Shown here: piece by piece, positions 25,576 through 34,256 of the stretch
Numbering within the stretch: position 1 is the stretch's first letter
Layout: each line of letters opens with the position of its first letter
Assembly: GCF_003116095.1 (NCBI RefSeq)
Contig: NZ_LGRA01000018.1
Coordinates: forward strand, 678,620 to 742,619
Reading direction: 5' to 3'
Length of the DNA stretch: 64,000 nucleotides
DNA from: Azospirillum sp. TSO35-2
Lineage (GTDB): Bacteria; Pseudomonadota; Alphaproteobacteria; Azospirillales; Azospirillaceae
The notes under the pieces: model-generated
The model's input: the letters and a program-made list of their open reading frames with translations, nothing else
The model's database searches: none
What the model was told of the DNA's origin: nothing
Program-made: the position numbers and the translations under genes

Positions 25576-26352
25576 ATGCTGTCGACTCTTCCCCGCCTGA
25601 TCGGCCACCGCGGCGCCAAGGAAAGCGCCCCGGAGAACACGCTCGCCTCGATCCGCGAAGCCGCCCACCAGGGCGCCCGCTGGGTCGAGGTCGACGTCAT
25701 GCTGACCCGTGACCACCGCCCGGTGCTGATCCACGACGACACGCTGGACCGCACCACCACCGGCACCGGCGCCGTGCCGCTGCTCGATCTGGCGGAGCTG
25801 CAGGCGCTCGACGCCGGCACCTGGTTCGACCCCCGCTTTGTCGGCGAGCCGGTACCGACGCTGGAACAGGCGGTGGCGCTGATCGGCGAGCTCGGCCTCG
25901 GCCTGAACCTGGAGATCAAGCCTTATCCAGGCCAGGAGGAGATCACCGGGGAGGTGGCGCTGGCCACCCTGCGCCCGCTGTGGCCGGCCGGCCGGCCGCT
26001 GCTGCTGTCCAGCTTCGAGGTGCCCTGCCTGGAGGTGGCGCAGCGGCTGTGGCCGGAGATCCCGCGCGGTTACCTGCTGTGGGAGCCGCCGGCCGATTGG
26101 GCCGCCATCGCCGACCGTGTCGGTGCGGCGACGCTGAACGTCGACCAGTCGCGCCAGACGGCGGAGAGCGTGGCGGCCTACCGCGCCACCGGCCGTCCGG
26201 TGCTGACCTACACCGTCAACGACGCCGCCCGCGCCCGCGAGCTGTTCGGCTGGGGCGTGGCGGCGGTGTTCACCGACGCCCCCGGCCGGCTGGCCGCCGA
26301 ACTGGGCGCCGAACTGGCCGGGGAGGCGCCCCAGGGGCCGGATCCACGCTGA
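25576..26352 (+). CDS. Glycerophosphodiester phosphodiesterase
   Basis: The 258-residue TIM-barrel GDPD hydrolyses glycerophosphodiesters to glycerol-3-phosphate and alcohol. Catalytic motifs are GHRGAKESAPENTLASI (HRG...PENT), VEVDVMLTRDHRPVLIHDDTLDRTT with metal ligands and catalytic His, and LNLEIKP. No signal peptide is visible, so it is the cytoplasmic (UgpQ-like) form. It is divergent from epmB with a 66-bp gap. The RBS is weak. Confidence 0.93.
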   Translation: MLSTLPRLIGHRGAKESAPENTLASIREAAHQGARWVEVDVMLTRDHRPVLIHDDTLDRTTTGTGAVPLLDLAELQALDAGTWFDPRFVGEPVPTLEQAVALIGELGLGLNLEIKPYPGQEEITGEVALATLRPLWPAGRPLLLSSFEVPCLEVAQRLWPEIPRGYLLWEPPADWAAIADRVGAATLNVDQSRQTAESVAAYRATGRPVLTYTVNDAARARELFGWGVAAVFTDAPGRLAAELGAELAGEAPQGPDPR

Positions 26353-26521
26353 CGCTTCCGTTCGCAACTGCGGTAAATCGTGAACGTTTTTTGCGTGAGG
26401 GGCTGAATCCACTCGTAGGGCGGACCAATTCCTCATATATAGAACCGCATGGCGATGCCGCCGGAACCTGATTGGATTCCGACGGAGCTTTTCGTCGTCT
26501 GGTCGTCCGCCACATATGGTC

Positions 26522-26541
26522 GGGCATCCCGCGGGGTGCCC
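26522..26541 (+). promoter_or_regulatory. Leader hairpin before the nitronate monooxygenase-like gene
   Basis: GGGCATCCC and GGGGTGCCC can pair (with G-U) around a short loop about 20 bp before the start codon. It may influence translation of this TTG-initiated gene. This is weak evidence. Confidence 0.3.
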
Positions 26542-26563
26542 CGTTCGGTCTTTGGAGGGTTCG

Positions 26564-27961
26564 TTGAAGGCGTTGAAGCCGTTGCCGATGTCCGGCCGGG
26601 ATGTTTTGCCGCTCGTCGAGGGTGGCAAGGGTATTGCCGTGTCCAACGGTGAAAGCTCCGGCGCCTGGGCGGCGGCCGGCGGAATTGGCACCTTTTCGGG
26701 TGTCAACGCTGACAGCTACGATGAGAACGGCAATCTCCTGCCCCAAATCTACCGGGGCAAGACGCGGCGCGAGCGCCACGACGAGCTGATCGCCTTCGGC
26801 ATCCAGGGCGGCATCGACCAGGCGCGCATCGCGCACGAGGCGTCGAACGGCCAGGGCCGCATCCACATGAACGTCCTGTGGGAAATGGGCGGGGCCGAGC
26901 ACATCCTGCACGGCGTGCTGGAAGGGGCCCAGGGCCTGATCCACGGCGTCACCTGCGGCGCCGGCATGCCCTACAAGGTCGCCGAGATCGCGGTGCGCTA
27001 CGGCGTCCACTACTACCCGATCGTGTCGTCGGCGCGCGCCTTCCGCGCGCTGTGGCTGCGCGCCTACCACAAGTTCCGCGACAATCTGGGCGGCGTGGTC
27101 TACGAGGATCCGTGGCTGGCCGGCGGCCACAACGGCCTGTCCAACTCCGAAGATCCGCAGAAGCCGGAGGATCCGTTCCCCCGCGTCCTGGCGCTGCGCC
27201 AGATGATGAACAGCTTCGGCCTGAACGACACCCCCATCGTGATGGCGGGCGGCGTCTGGTGGCTGTCGGAGTGGGAGGACTGGATCGACAACCCCGACCT
27301 GGGTCCGGTCGCCTTCCAGTTCGGCACCCGGCCGCTGCTGACCCAGGAAAGCCCGATCTCGATGGCGTGGAAGCGCAAGCTGGTCGCGCTGCAGCCGGGC
27401 GACGTCTTCCTGAACCGTTTCTCCCCCACCGGCTTCTATTCGTCGGCGGTGAAGAACCCGTTCCTGCTCGACCTGATGGCGCGTTCCGAACGGCAGGTCG
27501 CCTACCTGTCCAAGCCGGTGGGCGAGCATTCGGCGGAATTCCCGGTCGGTCCGCGCGGCCGTCCGGTCTATCTGACCGAAAGCGACAAGGTCCGGGCCGA
27601 AGGCTGGCTGTCCCAGGGCTTCACCACCGGGCTGAAGACGCCGGACAGCACGCTGGTCTTCGTCACGCCCGAACAGTCCGACCGCATCCTGCGCGATCAG
27701 GTCGACTGCATGGGCTGCCTGTCCGCCTGCGGCTTCTCCAACTGGATGGAGAACGAGCAGGGGACGACCGGCAAGCGCGCCGACCCGCGGTCCTTCTGCA
27801 TCCAGAAGACGCTCCAGGCGGTCAGCCACACCGACGACTGCGAAAACCAGCTGATGTTCGCGGGGCACAACGCCTATCGCTTCGCCAGCGATCCCTACTA
27901 CAATGACGGCTTCATCCCGACGGTGAAGCAGTTGTTCGAGCGCATCGCCACCGGCTATTGA
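26564..27961 (+). CDS. Nitronate monooxygenase / 2-nitropropane dioxygenase-like flavoprotein with Cys-rich C terminus
   Basis: The 465-residue FMN TIM-barrel protein has VLWEMGGAEHILHGVLEGAQ, LIHGVTCGAGMPYKV and PIVMAGGVWW, as in the NMO family. The start is TTG, placed directly after GGAGGG (26554-26559); the next Met lies nine codons in. The C-terminal part carries VDCMGCLSACGFSNWMENEQ and further Cys (SFCIQK, DDCEN) that could bind an Fe-S cluster. This is not typical of classical NMOs but occurs in this ~465-residue subgroup. The true substrate is unknown. It is followed by irr. Confidence 0.8.
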   Translation: MKALKPLPMSGRDVLPLVEGGKGIAVSNGESSGAWAAAGGIGTFSGVNADSYDENGNLLPQIYRGKTRRERHDELIAFGIQGGIDQARIAHEASNGQGRIHMNVLWEMGGAEHILHGVLEGAQGLIHGVTCGAGMPYKVAEIAVRYGVHYYPIVSSARAFRALWLRAYHKFRDNLGGVVYEDPWLAGGHNGLSNSEDPQKPEDPFPRVLALRQMMNSFGLNDTPIVMAGGVWWLSEWEDWIDNPDLGPVAFQFGTRPLLTQESPISMAWKRKLVALQPGDVFLNRFSPTGFYSSAVKNPFLLDLMARSERQVAYLSKPVGEHSAEFPVGPRGRPVYLTESDKVRAEGWLSQGFTTGLKTPDSTLVFVTPEQSDRILRDQVDCMGCLSACGFSNWMENEQGTTGKRADPRSFCIQKTLQAVSHTDDCENQLMFAGHNAYRFASDPYYNDGFIPTVKQLFERIATGY

Positions 27962-28229
27962 GCCGGAGGGGCGGATGGCCGTCGGCGCTGCCGCCGGCGG
28001 CCATGTCGTCCGGTGGCCCGTCCCGGCCGCGTTCCGTCCCCAAGGGCGGCCCCCCAAGGGGGCCATCGGCGCACCGGCCTATGACCACGCGCCTTGCATC
28101 CCTTTGTGGAATGGTTTTACAGTAGAACAAACTGCGGTCTGGCGTCGCGGTTTGCCCGTGACTTCGGGTCATCGGGCGTGTTGTCTTCCTGCAGTTTACT
28201 TTTGCGATGACCGAACGGGTGCCGCGCCC
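27962..28229. other. 268-bp region upstream of irr
   Basis: It contains a GC-rich hairpin (GGCCCCC...GGGGGCC, about 28048-28064) that may end the flavoprotein transcript, and then an AT-richer promoter zone for irr. Confidence 0.45.
28114..28128. promoter_or_regulatory. Imperfect palindrome GTTTTACAGTAGAAC upstream of irr
   Basis: The 15-bp element is symmetric except for the centre and one symmetric mismatch. It lies about 100 bp before the irr start, where an operator or autoregulatory site is expected. Its regulator is not identified. Confidence 0.4.
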
Positions 28230-28661
28230 ATGATGACCGCCGAACGCCCCTTCAAGCGAGCCCTCGACCGTCTGAACGGCGCCGGGCTGCGTCCGACCCG
28301 TCAGCGCCTGGGCCTCGCCCGCCTGCTGTTCGAAGGCTGCGACCGCCACGTCACCGCCGAACAGCTGCATGGCGAGGCGCTGTCGGCCGATCTGCCGGTG
28401 TCGCTGGCCACCGTCTACAACACGCTGAACCAGTTCACCGCCGCCGGCCTGCTGCGCGAGGTGGTGGTGGAGGCGGGCAAGTCCTATTTCGACACCAACA
28501 CCAGCGACCATCACCATTTCTTCGTCGAGAACACCGGCCGGCTGGAAGACATCCCCGGCGATCGCCTGGCGGTGCAAAACCTGCCGACCGCCCCCGGCGG
28601 CACCCGCATCGCCCGCGTCGACGTGATCGTGCGGCTGATCGAGGACGACCGGGCGCCCTGA
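28230..28661 (+). CDS. irr: Iron response regulator Irr (Fur superfamily)
   Basis: The 143-residue protein has a Fur-type winged helix (GLRPTRQRLGLARLLFEG, VSLATVYNTLNQFTAAGLLRE) and the Irr-specific segment SYFDTNTSDHHHFFVENTGR with the HHH motif. Irr represses or activates iron and haem genes under iron limitation in alphaproteobacteria. The N-terminal haem regulatory motif (GCPWHD) of Bradyrhizobium Irr is absent, as in many orthologues. It lies just upstream of the rubrerythrin operon, which has an Irr-box-like site. Confidence 0.92.
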   Translation: MMTAERPFKRALDRLNGAGLRPTRQRLGLARLLFEGCDRHVTAEQLHGEALSADLPVSLATVYNTLNQFTAAGLLREVVVEAGKSYFDTNTSDHHHFFVENTGRLEDIPGDRLAVQNLPTAPGGTRIARVDVIVRLIEDDRAP

Positions 28662-28770
28662 TCGCGCCATCCTGACCTTGGTCATTTGAGCTGCGGCCCT
28701 TTCGAGCGCCGGCCTTTCCGATTGCGAGCTGTTCGCAAAAGCGGTTGCTGTGCGGCGCTTTGCCGGGGTC

Positions 28771-28787
28771 TTTAGAAAAACTCCAGA
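28771..28787. promoter_or_regulatory. Candidate Irr box (ICE-like) before the rubrerythrin operon
   Basis: TTTAGAA-AAA-CTCCAGA matches the published ICE consensus TTTAGAA-N3-TTCTAAA in 11 of 14 positions, with a perfect left half. It lies about 100 bp before the rubrerythrin start and directly downstream of irr. Recognition is from recalled consensus, not a computed score. Confidence 0.5.
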
Positions 28788-28807
28788 CTGTTGACGGGGC
28801 CAACAGT
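28787..28807. promoter_or_regulatory. Inverted repeat ACTGTTG-N7-CAACAGT
   Basis: Perfect 7-bp arms lie immediately downstream of the ICE-like element and about 80 bp before the rubrerythrin start. It could be a second operator or part of the leader. Confidence 0.4.
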
Positions 28808-28888
28808 TGGTGCGAAGATCCTTGTCACGCCGGCGCATCGCGCCAACGGCGAAGTGACGCCCGGCGCAACCGTCCGGAGGACCCCGTC

Positions 28889-29302
28889 ATGTCGTTGAAG
28901 GGCAGCAAGACCGAAGAAAACCTGAAGGCCGCCTTTGCCGGCGAAAGCCAAGCCAACCGGCGCTACCTCTATTTCGCACAGAAGGCCGACATCGAAGGCT
29001 ACAACGACGTCGCCGCCGTCTTCCGCTCCACCGCGGAGGGCGAGACCGGGCACGCCCACGGCCATCTGGAATTCCTGGAGGAGGTCGGCGACCCGGCCAC
29101 CGGCCTGCCGATCGGCGAAACCGGCAGCAACCTGAAAGCCGCCATCGCCGGCGAAACCCACGAATACACCGACATGTATCCGGGCATGGCCAAATCGGCC
29201 CGCGATGAAGGCTTCGACGAGATCGCCGACTGGTTCGAAACACTGGCGAAGGCGGAAAAGAGCCACGCCGGCCGCTTCCAGAAGGCGCTGGACGCGCTGT
29301 AA
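28889..29302 (+). CDS. Rubrerythrin without rubredoxin domain
   Basis: The 137-residue four-helix-bundle protein has duplicated di-iron motifs: E19 with E52-x-x-H55 (EGETGH), then E89/E92 with E123-x-x-H126 (AEKSH). The C-terminal rubredoxin CxxC domain is missing, so electrons must come from another protein. It is likely a peroxidase protecting iron proteins. RBS GGAGG is eight bases upstream. It leads an operon with an Fe-S protein and DUF3501, which may be its electron-transfer partners. Confidence 0.93.
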   Translation: MSLKGSKTEENLKAAFAGESQANRRYLYFAQKADIEGYNDVAAVFRSTAEGETGHAHGHLEFLEEVGDPATGLPIGETGSNLKAAIAGETHEYTDMYPGMAKSARDEGFDEIADWFETLAKAEKSHAGRFQKALDAL

Positions 29303-29383
29303 GACGCGCGGCCTGGAAAGGGAAGGGCATCCGGCGCTTCCCTTTCCAAACCTCCCCATCCCCGTCAGCAGGGAGACACGCCC

Positions 29384-30745
29384 ATGCGCGAAGGCAGCCT
29401 GGAGCCGCCGGTCCGCCATCCGCTCGACTGGCGCAATCCCGACTTCTACGACGAGGCCAAGCTCGACGCCGAGATGCGCCGCGTCTTCGACATCTGCCAC
29501 GGCTGCCGCCGCTGCTTCAACCTGTGCGACAGCTTCCCCCGCCTGTTCGATCTGGTCGACAACGCCGGCGACGCCGAGCTGCACGGGGTGCCGTCCGAGG
29601 CGTTCAAGAGCGTGGTCGACGCCTGCACGCTGTGCGACCTGTGCTTCATGACCAAATGCCCCTACGTGCCGCCGCACCCGTGGGCGGTCGACTTTCCCCA
29701 TCTGATGGTGCGCCACCGGGCGGCGGAGGCGAAGACGGCCGGGGTGCCCTTCGCGCTGAAGCAGCTGACCCAGACCGACCGCAACGGCGAGCTGGCGCGC
29801 CCGGTCGCCGCCATCGCCAACTGGGCCTCGGCGGAAACCAACAGCGTCACCCGGCCGATCCTGCAAAAGATCGCCGGCGTCCACGCCGAGGCGCACTTGC
29901 CGCAGTTCAACGGCAAGACCCTGGTGATGCGGGCCAAGGCCGAGCCGCTGGAGCTGAACCGCGACGCCCCGGCCTACGGCAAGCACAAGGTGGTGCTCTA
30001 CGCCACCTGCTTCGCCAACTACAACAACCCGGCGATCGGCATGGCCGCCCGCGCGATCCTGGCCCGCAACGGGGTGGAGACCGAGGTGGTCTATCCGTCC
30101 TGCTGCGGCATGCCGCAACTGGAGCAGGGCGACCTCGCCGCCGTCGACGCCAAGGCGGCAAAGGTGGCCCAGGCGCTCGGCCCCTGGATCGACAAGGGCT
30201 ATGACATCGTGGCGCTGGTGCCGAGCTGCGCCCTGATGCTGAAGCTGGAATGGCCGCTGATCGTGCCGCCGGACGCGCCGCACCGGGCCGCGGTGGACAA
30301 GCTGGCGCAGGCGACCTTCGACGTCAGCGAGTACATCGTCGACCTCGCCCGCCGCGACGGGCTGGCTGAGGGGTTGCAGCCGCTGCCGGGCGGCGTCGCG
30401 CTGCACATCGCCTGCCACGCCCGCGCCCAGAACATGGGCCAGAAGGCGGCGGAGATGCTGCGGCTGATCCCCAAGGCCGACCTGAAGGTGATCGAGCGCT
30501 GTTCGGGCCATGGCGGCTCCTGGGGCGTGCTGACCGAGAATTTCCCGGTGGCGCTGAAGGTGGGCAAGCCGGTGGCGACCCAGGCGCTGAAGTCCGGCAA
30601 GGCCTTCGTCGCGTCGGAATGCCCGATCGCCGGTCCGCACATCATGCAGGGCATCGAGCGGCTGAAGGGCGACGAGGCCGGTCCGGGTCCCGAGCAGCTC
30701 CACCCGGTCGTGCTGTTCGCCCGCGCCTACGGGATCATGGTTTAG
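29384..30745 (+). CDS. Fe-S protein with two [4Fe-4S] motifs and CCG domains (GlpC/HdrB-like)
   Basis: The 453-residue protein has two ferredoxin-type clusters: C38-x2-C41-x2-C44-x3-C48 and C81-x2-C84-x2-C87-x4-C92. Two cysteine-rich CCG domains follow (YPSCCGMPQLE and IERCSGHGGSWG, each with earlier Cys such as YATCFANYNNP and IACHARAQ). This is the architecture of anaerobic glycerol-3-phosphate dehydrogenase subunit C and heterodisulfide-reductase B proteins. With rubrerythrin in front and DUF3501 behind, it is probably a redox partner rather than GlpC. No glpA/glpB is nearby. Confidence 0.9.
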   Translation: MREGSLEPPVRHPLDWRNPDFYDEAKLDAEMRRVFDICHGCRRCFNLCDSFPRLFDLVDNAGDAELHGVPSEAFKSVVDACTLCDLCFMTKCPYVPPHPWAVDFPHLMVRHRAAEAKTAGVPFALKQLTQTDRNGELARPVAAIANWASAETNSVTRPILQKIAGVHAEAHLPQFNGKTLVMRAKAEPLELNRDAPAYGKHKVVLYATCFANYNNPAIGMAARAILARNGVETEVVYPSCCGMPQLEQGDLAAVDAKAAKVAQALGPWIDKGYDIVALVPSCALMLKLEWPLIVPPDAPHRAAVDKLAQATFDVSEYIVDLARRDGLAEGLQPLPGGVALHIACHARAQNMGQKAAEMLRLIPKADLKVIERCSGHGGSWGVLTENFPVALKVGKPVATQALKSGKAFVASECPIAGPHIMQGIERLKGDEAGPGPEQLHPVVLFARAYGIMV

Positions 30746-30771
30746 CCGTTCGCTGTTTTGAGGGACCTTCC

Positions 30772-31362
30772 ATGCCGCACAAGACGGAGATCACCCGCGC
30801 CGACATCCTGCCGATGGAGCGCTACGCCCAAGAACGTGCCGCACGCCGCAAGGCGGTGGTGGAGGTCAAGCGGAACCGCCGGGTCGCCGTCGGCCCGCAC
30901 GCCACCTTCTATTTCGAGAATTACGAGACGATGTGGCAGCAGATCCACGAGATGCTGCACATTGAAAAGGGTGGCGAGGAGCAGATCGCCGACGAGCTGC
31001 GCGCCTACAACCCGCTGATTCCCAAGGGACGGGAGCTGGTGGCGACCGTGATGTTCGAGATCGACGACCCGGTTCAGCGCCACCGCGTGCTGAGCGGCCT
31101 GGGCGGGGTGGAGGAGCATATGACGCTGCAGGTCGGCGGCGACACCATCGCCGGCCGGCCGGAAGGCGACATCGAGCGCACCAACGCCGACGGCAAGACC
31201 TCGTCCGTCCACTTCCTGCATTTCGACTTCACCGACGCGCAGGTCGCGGCGTTCCGCCAGCCCGGCGCCCAGGTGCTGGTCGGCATCGGCCACCCGAACT
31301 ACGGCCACCTCGCGGTGATGCCGGAGGCGGTGCGGGCGGCGCTGGCCGGGGATTTCGCGTAA
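30772..31362 (+). CDS. DUF3501 family protein
   Basis: The 196-residue protein of unknown function has family segments DILPMERYAQERAARRK, VGPHATFYFENYETMWQQIHEML and PNYGHLAVMPEAVRAAL. RBS AGGGA is six bases upstream. In many proteobacteria DUF3501 genes follow a rubrerythrin and a CCG-domain Fe-S gene, as here, which suggests a conserved three-part redox module. No metal-binding cysteines are visible. Confidence 0.88.
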   Translation: MPHKTEITRADILPMERYAQERAARRKAVVEVKRNRRVAVGPHATFYFENYETMWQQIHEMLHIEKGGEEQIADELRAYNPLIPKGRELVATVMFEIDDPVQRHRVLSGLGGVEEHMTLQVGGDTIAGRPEGDIERTNADGKTSSVHFLHFDFTDAQVAAFRQPGAQVLVGIGHPNYGHLAVMPEAVRAALAGDFA

Positions 31363-31366
31363 GCGG

Positions 31367-31615
31367 TCAGGCGTCCCGGTCGTCGGTGGGCGGCGGCGCC
31401 GGTGCCGCCGTCCGGTCGACGAAGGGCCAGCGGATGTAGGCGAAGACCCAGACGGCGATGATGTTCACATAGGGGAACAGCAGCAGCAGGATCCACAGCG
31501 GGCTGCGTCCCGCCTTGGCCAGCACCCAGCCGCCGGCGACCATCGTGTAGGTCAGGACCAGCGAGATGATCAGATAGAACTGCCAGGGTTCCAGGCCGTT
31601 GACGAGGTCGCTCAT
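31367..31615 (-). CDS. Small two-helix membrane protein (downstream member of a pair)
   Basis: The 82 residues hold two hydrophobic segments (FYLIISLVLTYTMVAGGWVL and LWILLLLFPYVNIIAVWVF) followed by a Pro/Asp tail. The block W-x2-x-AGRSPLW...AYIRWPF resembles the block W-RILRRAGLAPGW...AHSRWPV of the upstream gene, so the two are divergent duplicates. Starts and stops overlap by 4 bp, so translation is coupled. The function is unknown. Confidence 0.65.
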   Translation of the reverse strand: MSDLVNGLEPWQFYLIISLVLTYTMVAGGWVLAKAGRSPLWILLLLFPYVNIIAVWVFAYIRWPFVDRTAAPAPPPTDDRDA

Positions 31616-31842
31616 GCGGTCCTCCGCGCCTTGGGCGTGCGTTTTTCACGCTCCGGCAGCACCGGCCAGCGGCTGTGCGCCAGCACACCGATCACCGGCA
31701 CCAGCCCGAAGGGGATCAGCGCCAGCAACGCCCATCCGGGCGCCAGACCGGCGCGGCGCAGGATGCGCCACAGCGGCCAGACGATGGCCACGTTGAACAG
31801 CAGAAGCCCGAGCAGGGGGCTGTTGACGAAATCCTGAAGCAT
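31612..31842 (-). CDS. Small two-helix membrane protein (upstream member of a pair)
   Basis: The 76 residues have two hydrophobic helices (LLGLLLFNVAIVWPLWRIL, WALLALIPFGLVPVIGVLA) and a basic C-terminal tail (EREKRTPKARR). It shares the RAG-x2-P-x-W-x-LL and RWP signatures with its partner. I do not know the family. The pair may form a hetero-oligomer in the inner membrane. Confidence 0.65.
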   Translation of the reverse strand: MLQDFVNSPLLGLLLFNVAIVWPLWRILRRAGLAPGWALLALIPFGLVPVIGVLAHSRWPVLPEREKRTPKARRTA

Positions 31843-32081
31843 GGCCGGTACGGAACCTCTTCGACGCCGCCGGGCAGAGAAGCGCGGCCGGCCCGCTTTG
31901 TCGAGCCAAAGTTTTCACCACGCCCCCGCGCCGATCCGTGGCCCGGCCGCGCGGTCCCCGGCGGATCGGTCCGGATGGGGAACCGCGAGCGGTGAAATTG
32001 ACCGCTCCCGCGTGCTACACTTCGCCGCGCGCGGCCGTTTCGGCTTGACGTCATCCTCGATGAAGCAGCGGCGGACCTCTC

Positions 32082-34217
32082 TTGGCGGATCTTTCCGAAC
32101 CGGACAGCGGCACCTCTCCGGACCGTCGGCGCTTTTCGTTTCCGGGACCGGTCGCCGGCCTGCGCTTCGCCCTGCTGCTGGCGGTGATCGCCGCCTTCTG
32201 GCTGGTGGCCTACGCCGACCTCGACCGTGCTCGCGGCCGCGCCATCCAGGATGGCCTGCGCCAGACCGGCAACCTGGCCAACCTGCTGGCGGAGGACGCC
32301 CGCAACAGCCTGGCCCTGGCCGGCCACATCCTGGCGAGGATGGTGGAGGCCGGGGCTGTGCCGTCCGACGCTGTGGCCGGCCTGAGCGGGCGCTCGCCGG
32401 AATCGCAGTCGGTGTTGCGGACCCTGCTGATCGCGGACGCCGACGGGCGGGTGTGGCAGACGGCGGGCGTCGGCACCCCGGAGTCGGTCGCCGACACCGC
32501 CCTGTTCGACACCGCGCGATCCCTGATGGCCGGGGTGGAGTCCGGGCAGCCGGCCCTGTCCGCCCCCTACCGCGACCCGGTCGACGGTGGCTGGCGCGCC
32601 GCGCTGGTCCAGCGGCTGGCGGGGGAGAGCGGGCGCATCGCCGCCGTGGTGATCGACCTCGACCGCTTCGCCCGGCTCTACGCCACCCAGGACATCGGCA
32701 CCCGCAGCATCATCATGCTGTATGGCGAGGACGGGGTGGTGCTCGCCTATTCGCGGCCCAGCGCGTTCCTGGATCCCGACCGCGCCGTCTTCGCGAAGGT
32801 CGTGCCCCGGCTGGCCCCCGGCGAGATGGCGCGCACCCTGTCCGGGATCGACCCGTCGGAGAAGCGGGAGCGCGTCGGCACCGTGCGCCGGGTGGCGGGC
32901 TGGCCGCTGTACCTCTATGTCCGGGTCGGGGCCGACGACGTCCTGGCCGGCTGGTACAACGACCTGTGGAAACGCGTGCTGGAAACCGCGGCGGTGTCGG
33001 TGGTGCTGGGGCTGCTGGCCCTGCTGGCGTTGCGGCAGCTCACCCGGCTGGAGACGACCACCCAGGCACTGCGCGAGAGCGAGCGGCGGTCGCAGGCGCT
33101 GTTCGACAGCAGTTTCCAGATCATGGGGCTGCTGACGCCGGATGGCCGGATCCTGGCGCTGAACCAGCCGGCCTGCGCGATGGCCGGGCTGCCGGCCGAC
33201 GCCCTGGTCGGGCGCCGCGCCTGGGAGTTCCGCGGCTGGGCGCGCACCGACGAGCTGGCGGCGGCCTTCCGCAACTCCATCGACAAGGCGGCGTCGGGCC
33301 GCTTCGTCCGCTACGAAACCGACGTGGTCAGCGGCGGCGCCATCCAGATCATGGACGTGTCGATCAAGCCGGTCTTCGACGAGGCCGGGGCGGTCGTGCT
33401 GCTGGTGATCGAGGCGCGCGACATCACCGAACGGGTCGAGGCGGCCGAGCGGCTGGCCGCCGCCAAGGACCAGGCGGAGGCCGCCAACCGGGCCAAGAGC
33501 GCCTTCCTGGCGACGATGAGCCATGAACTGCGCACGCCGCTGAACGCCATCATCGGCTTTTCGGAGATCATGCTGCACGAGCTGTTCGGCCCGCTGGGCA
33601 GCCCGCGCTACCATGATTACGCCCGCCATGTGCAGGACAGCGGCCGCCATCTGCTGACGCTCATCAACGACGTGCTGGACATGTCGAAGCTGGAGGCCGG
33701 GCGCTACACGCTGGAGGAATCCCGGCTGTCCCCGGCCGAGGCGCTGGAGAGCGGCCGGGCGCTGGCGGCGGTGCCGGCCGATGCCGGCGGCGTGACGCTG
33801 ACGGTGGAGTGCCCGGATGGCCTGCCGGACCTGATGGCCGACGAACGCGCGCTGCGTCAGGTGTTGCTGAACCTGCTGTCCAACGCGGTGAAGTTCACCC
33901 CGCGCGGCGGCCGGGTGGTGGTGAGCGCGGCGGTGGAGGCCGACGGCGGGCTGGCGATCACCGTGCGCGACACCGGCATCGGCATTCCGCCCGACGCGCT
34001 GGTGCGGATCGTCGAGCCGTTCCAGCAGGCCGACAACTCGATCGCCCGGCGGTTCGGCGGCACCGGCCTCGGCCTGTCGATCTGCCGCGACCTGATGGCG
34101 ATCCATGACGGCAGCCTGTCGATCGACAGCGAGCTCGGCCGCGGCACCCGCGTCGTCATCCGCTTTCCCGCCGCCCGCGTCGCCCCGCCGGTTGCGGCGG
34201 CCGGGTTGCCGGCGTAA
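32082..34217 (+). CDS. Membrane sensor histidine kinase with Cache and PAS domains
   Basis: The 711-residue kinase has TM1 at residues ~27-45 (FALLLAVIAAFWLVAY), a periplasmic double-Cache-like domain (~50-290), TM2 (~308-325), a PAS domain (~340-460), then the HisKA box with H481 in MSHELRTPLNAII. The ATPase domain has N (LLSNAVKF), DTGIGIP and GTGLGLSICRDL. A TTG start is inferred: an in-frame stop lies seven codons upstream and no ATG is available before the first TM. No cognate regulator is adjacent. The cytoplasmic output may be an unlinked regulator. Confidence 0.9.
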   Translation: MADLSEPDSGTSPDRRRFSFPGPVAGLRFALLLAVIAAFWLVAYADLDRARGRAIQDGLRQTGNLANLLAEDARNSLALAGHILARMVEAGAVPSDAVAGLSGRSPESQSVLRTLLIADADGRVWQTAGVGTPESVADTALFDTARSLMAGVESGQPALSAPYRDPVDGGWRAALVQRLAGESGRIAAVVIDLDRFARLYATQDIGTRSIIMLYGEDGVVLAYSRPSAFLDPDRAVFAKVVPRLAPGEMARTLSGIDPSEKRERVGTVRRVAGWPLYLYVRVGADDVLAGWYNDLWKRVLETAAVSVVLGLLALLALRQLTRLETTTQALRESERRSQALFDSSFQIMGLLTPDGRILALNQPACAMAGLPADALVGRRAWEFRGWARTDELAAAFRNSIDKAASGRFVRYETDVVSGGAIQIMDVSIKPVFDEAGAVVLLVIEARDITERVEAAERLAAAKDQAEAANRAKSAFLATMSHELRTPLNAIIGFSEIMLHELFGPLGSPRYHDYARHVQDSGRHLLTLINDVLDMSKLEAGRYTLEESRLSPAEALESGRALAAVPADAGGVTLTVECPDGLPDLMADERALRQVLLNLLSNAVKFTPRGGRVVVSAAVEADGGLAITVRDTGIGIPPDALVRIVEPFQQADNSIARRFGGTGLGLSICRDLMAIHDGSLSIDSELGRGTRVVIRFPAARVAPPVAAAGLPA

Positions 34218-34256
34218 GCCTGTGGCCGGTGAAGCCGCAAGCGGGATGCAGCAGAG

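Noticed and set aside
29384..30745. GlpC subunit of anaerobic glycerol-3-phosphate dehydrogenase
   Set aside because: The domain layout is similar, but glpA and glpB are absent and the neighbours are rubrerythrin and DUF3501.
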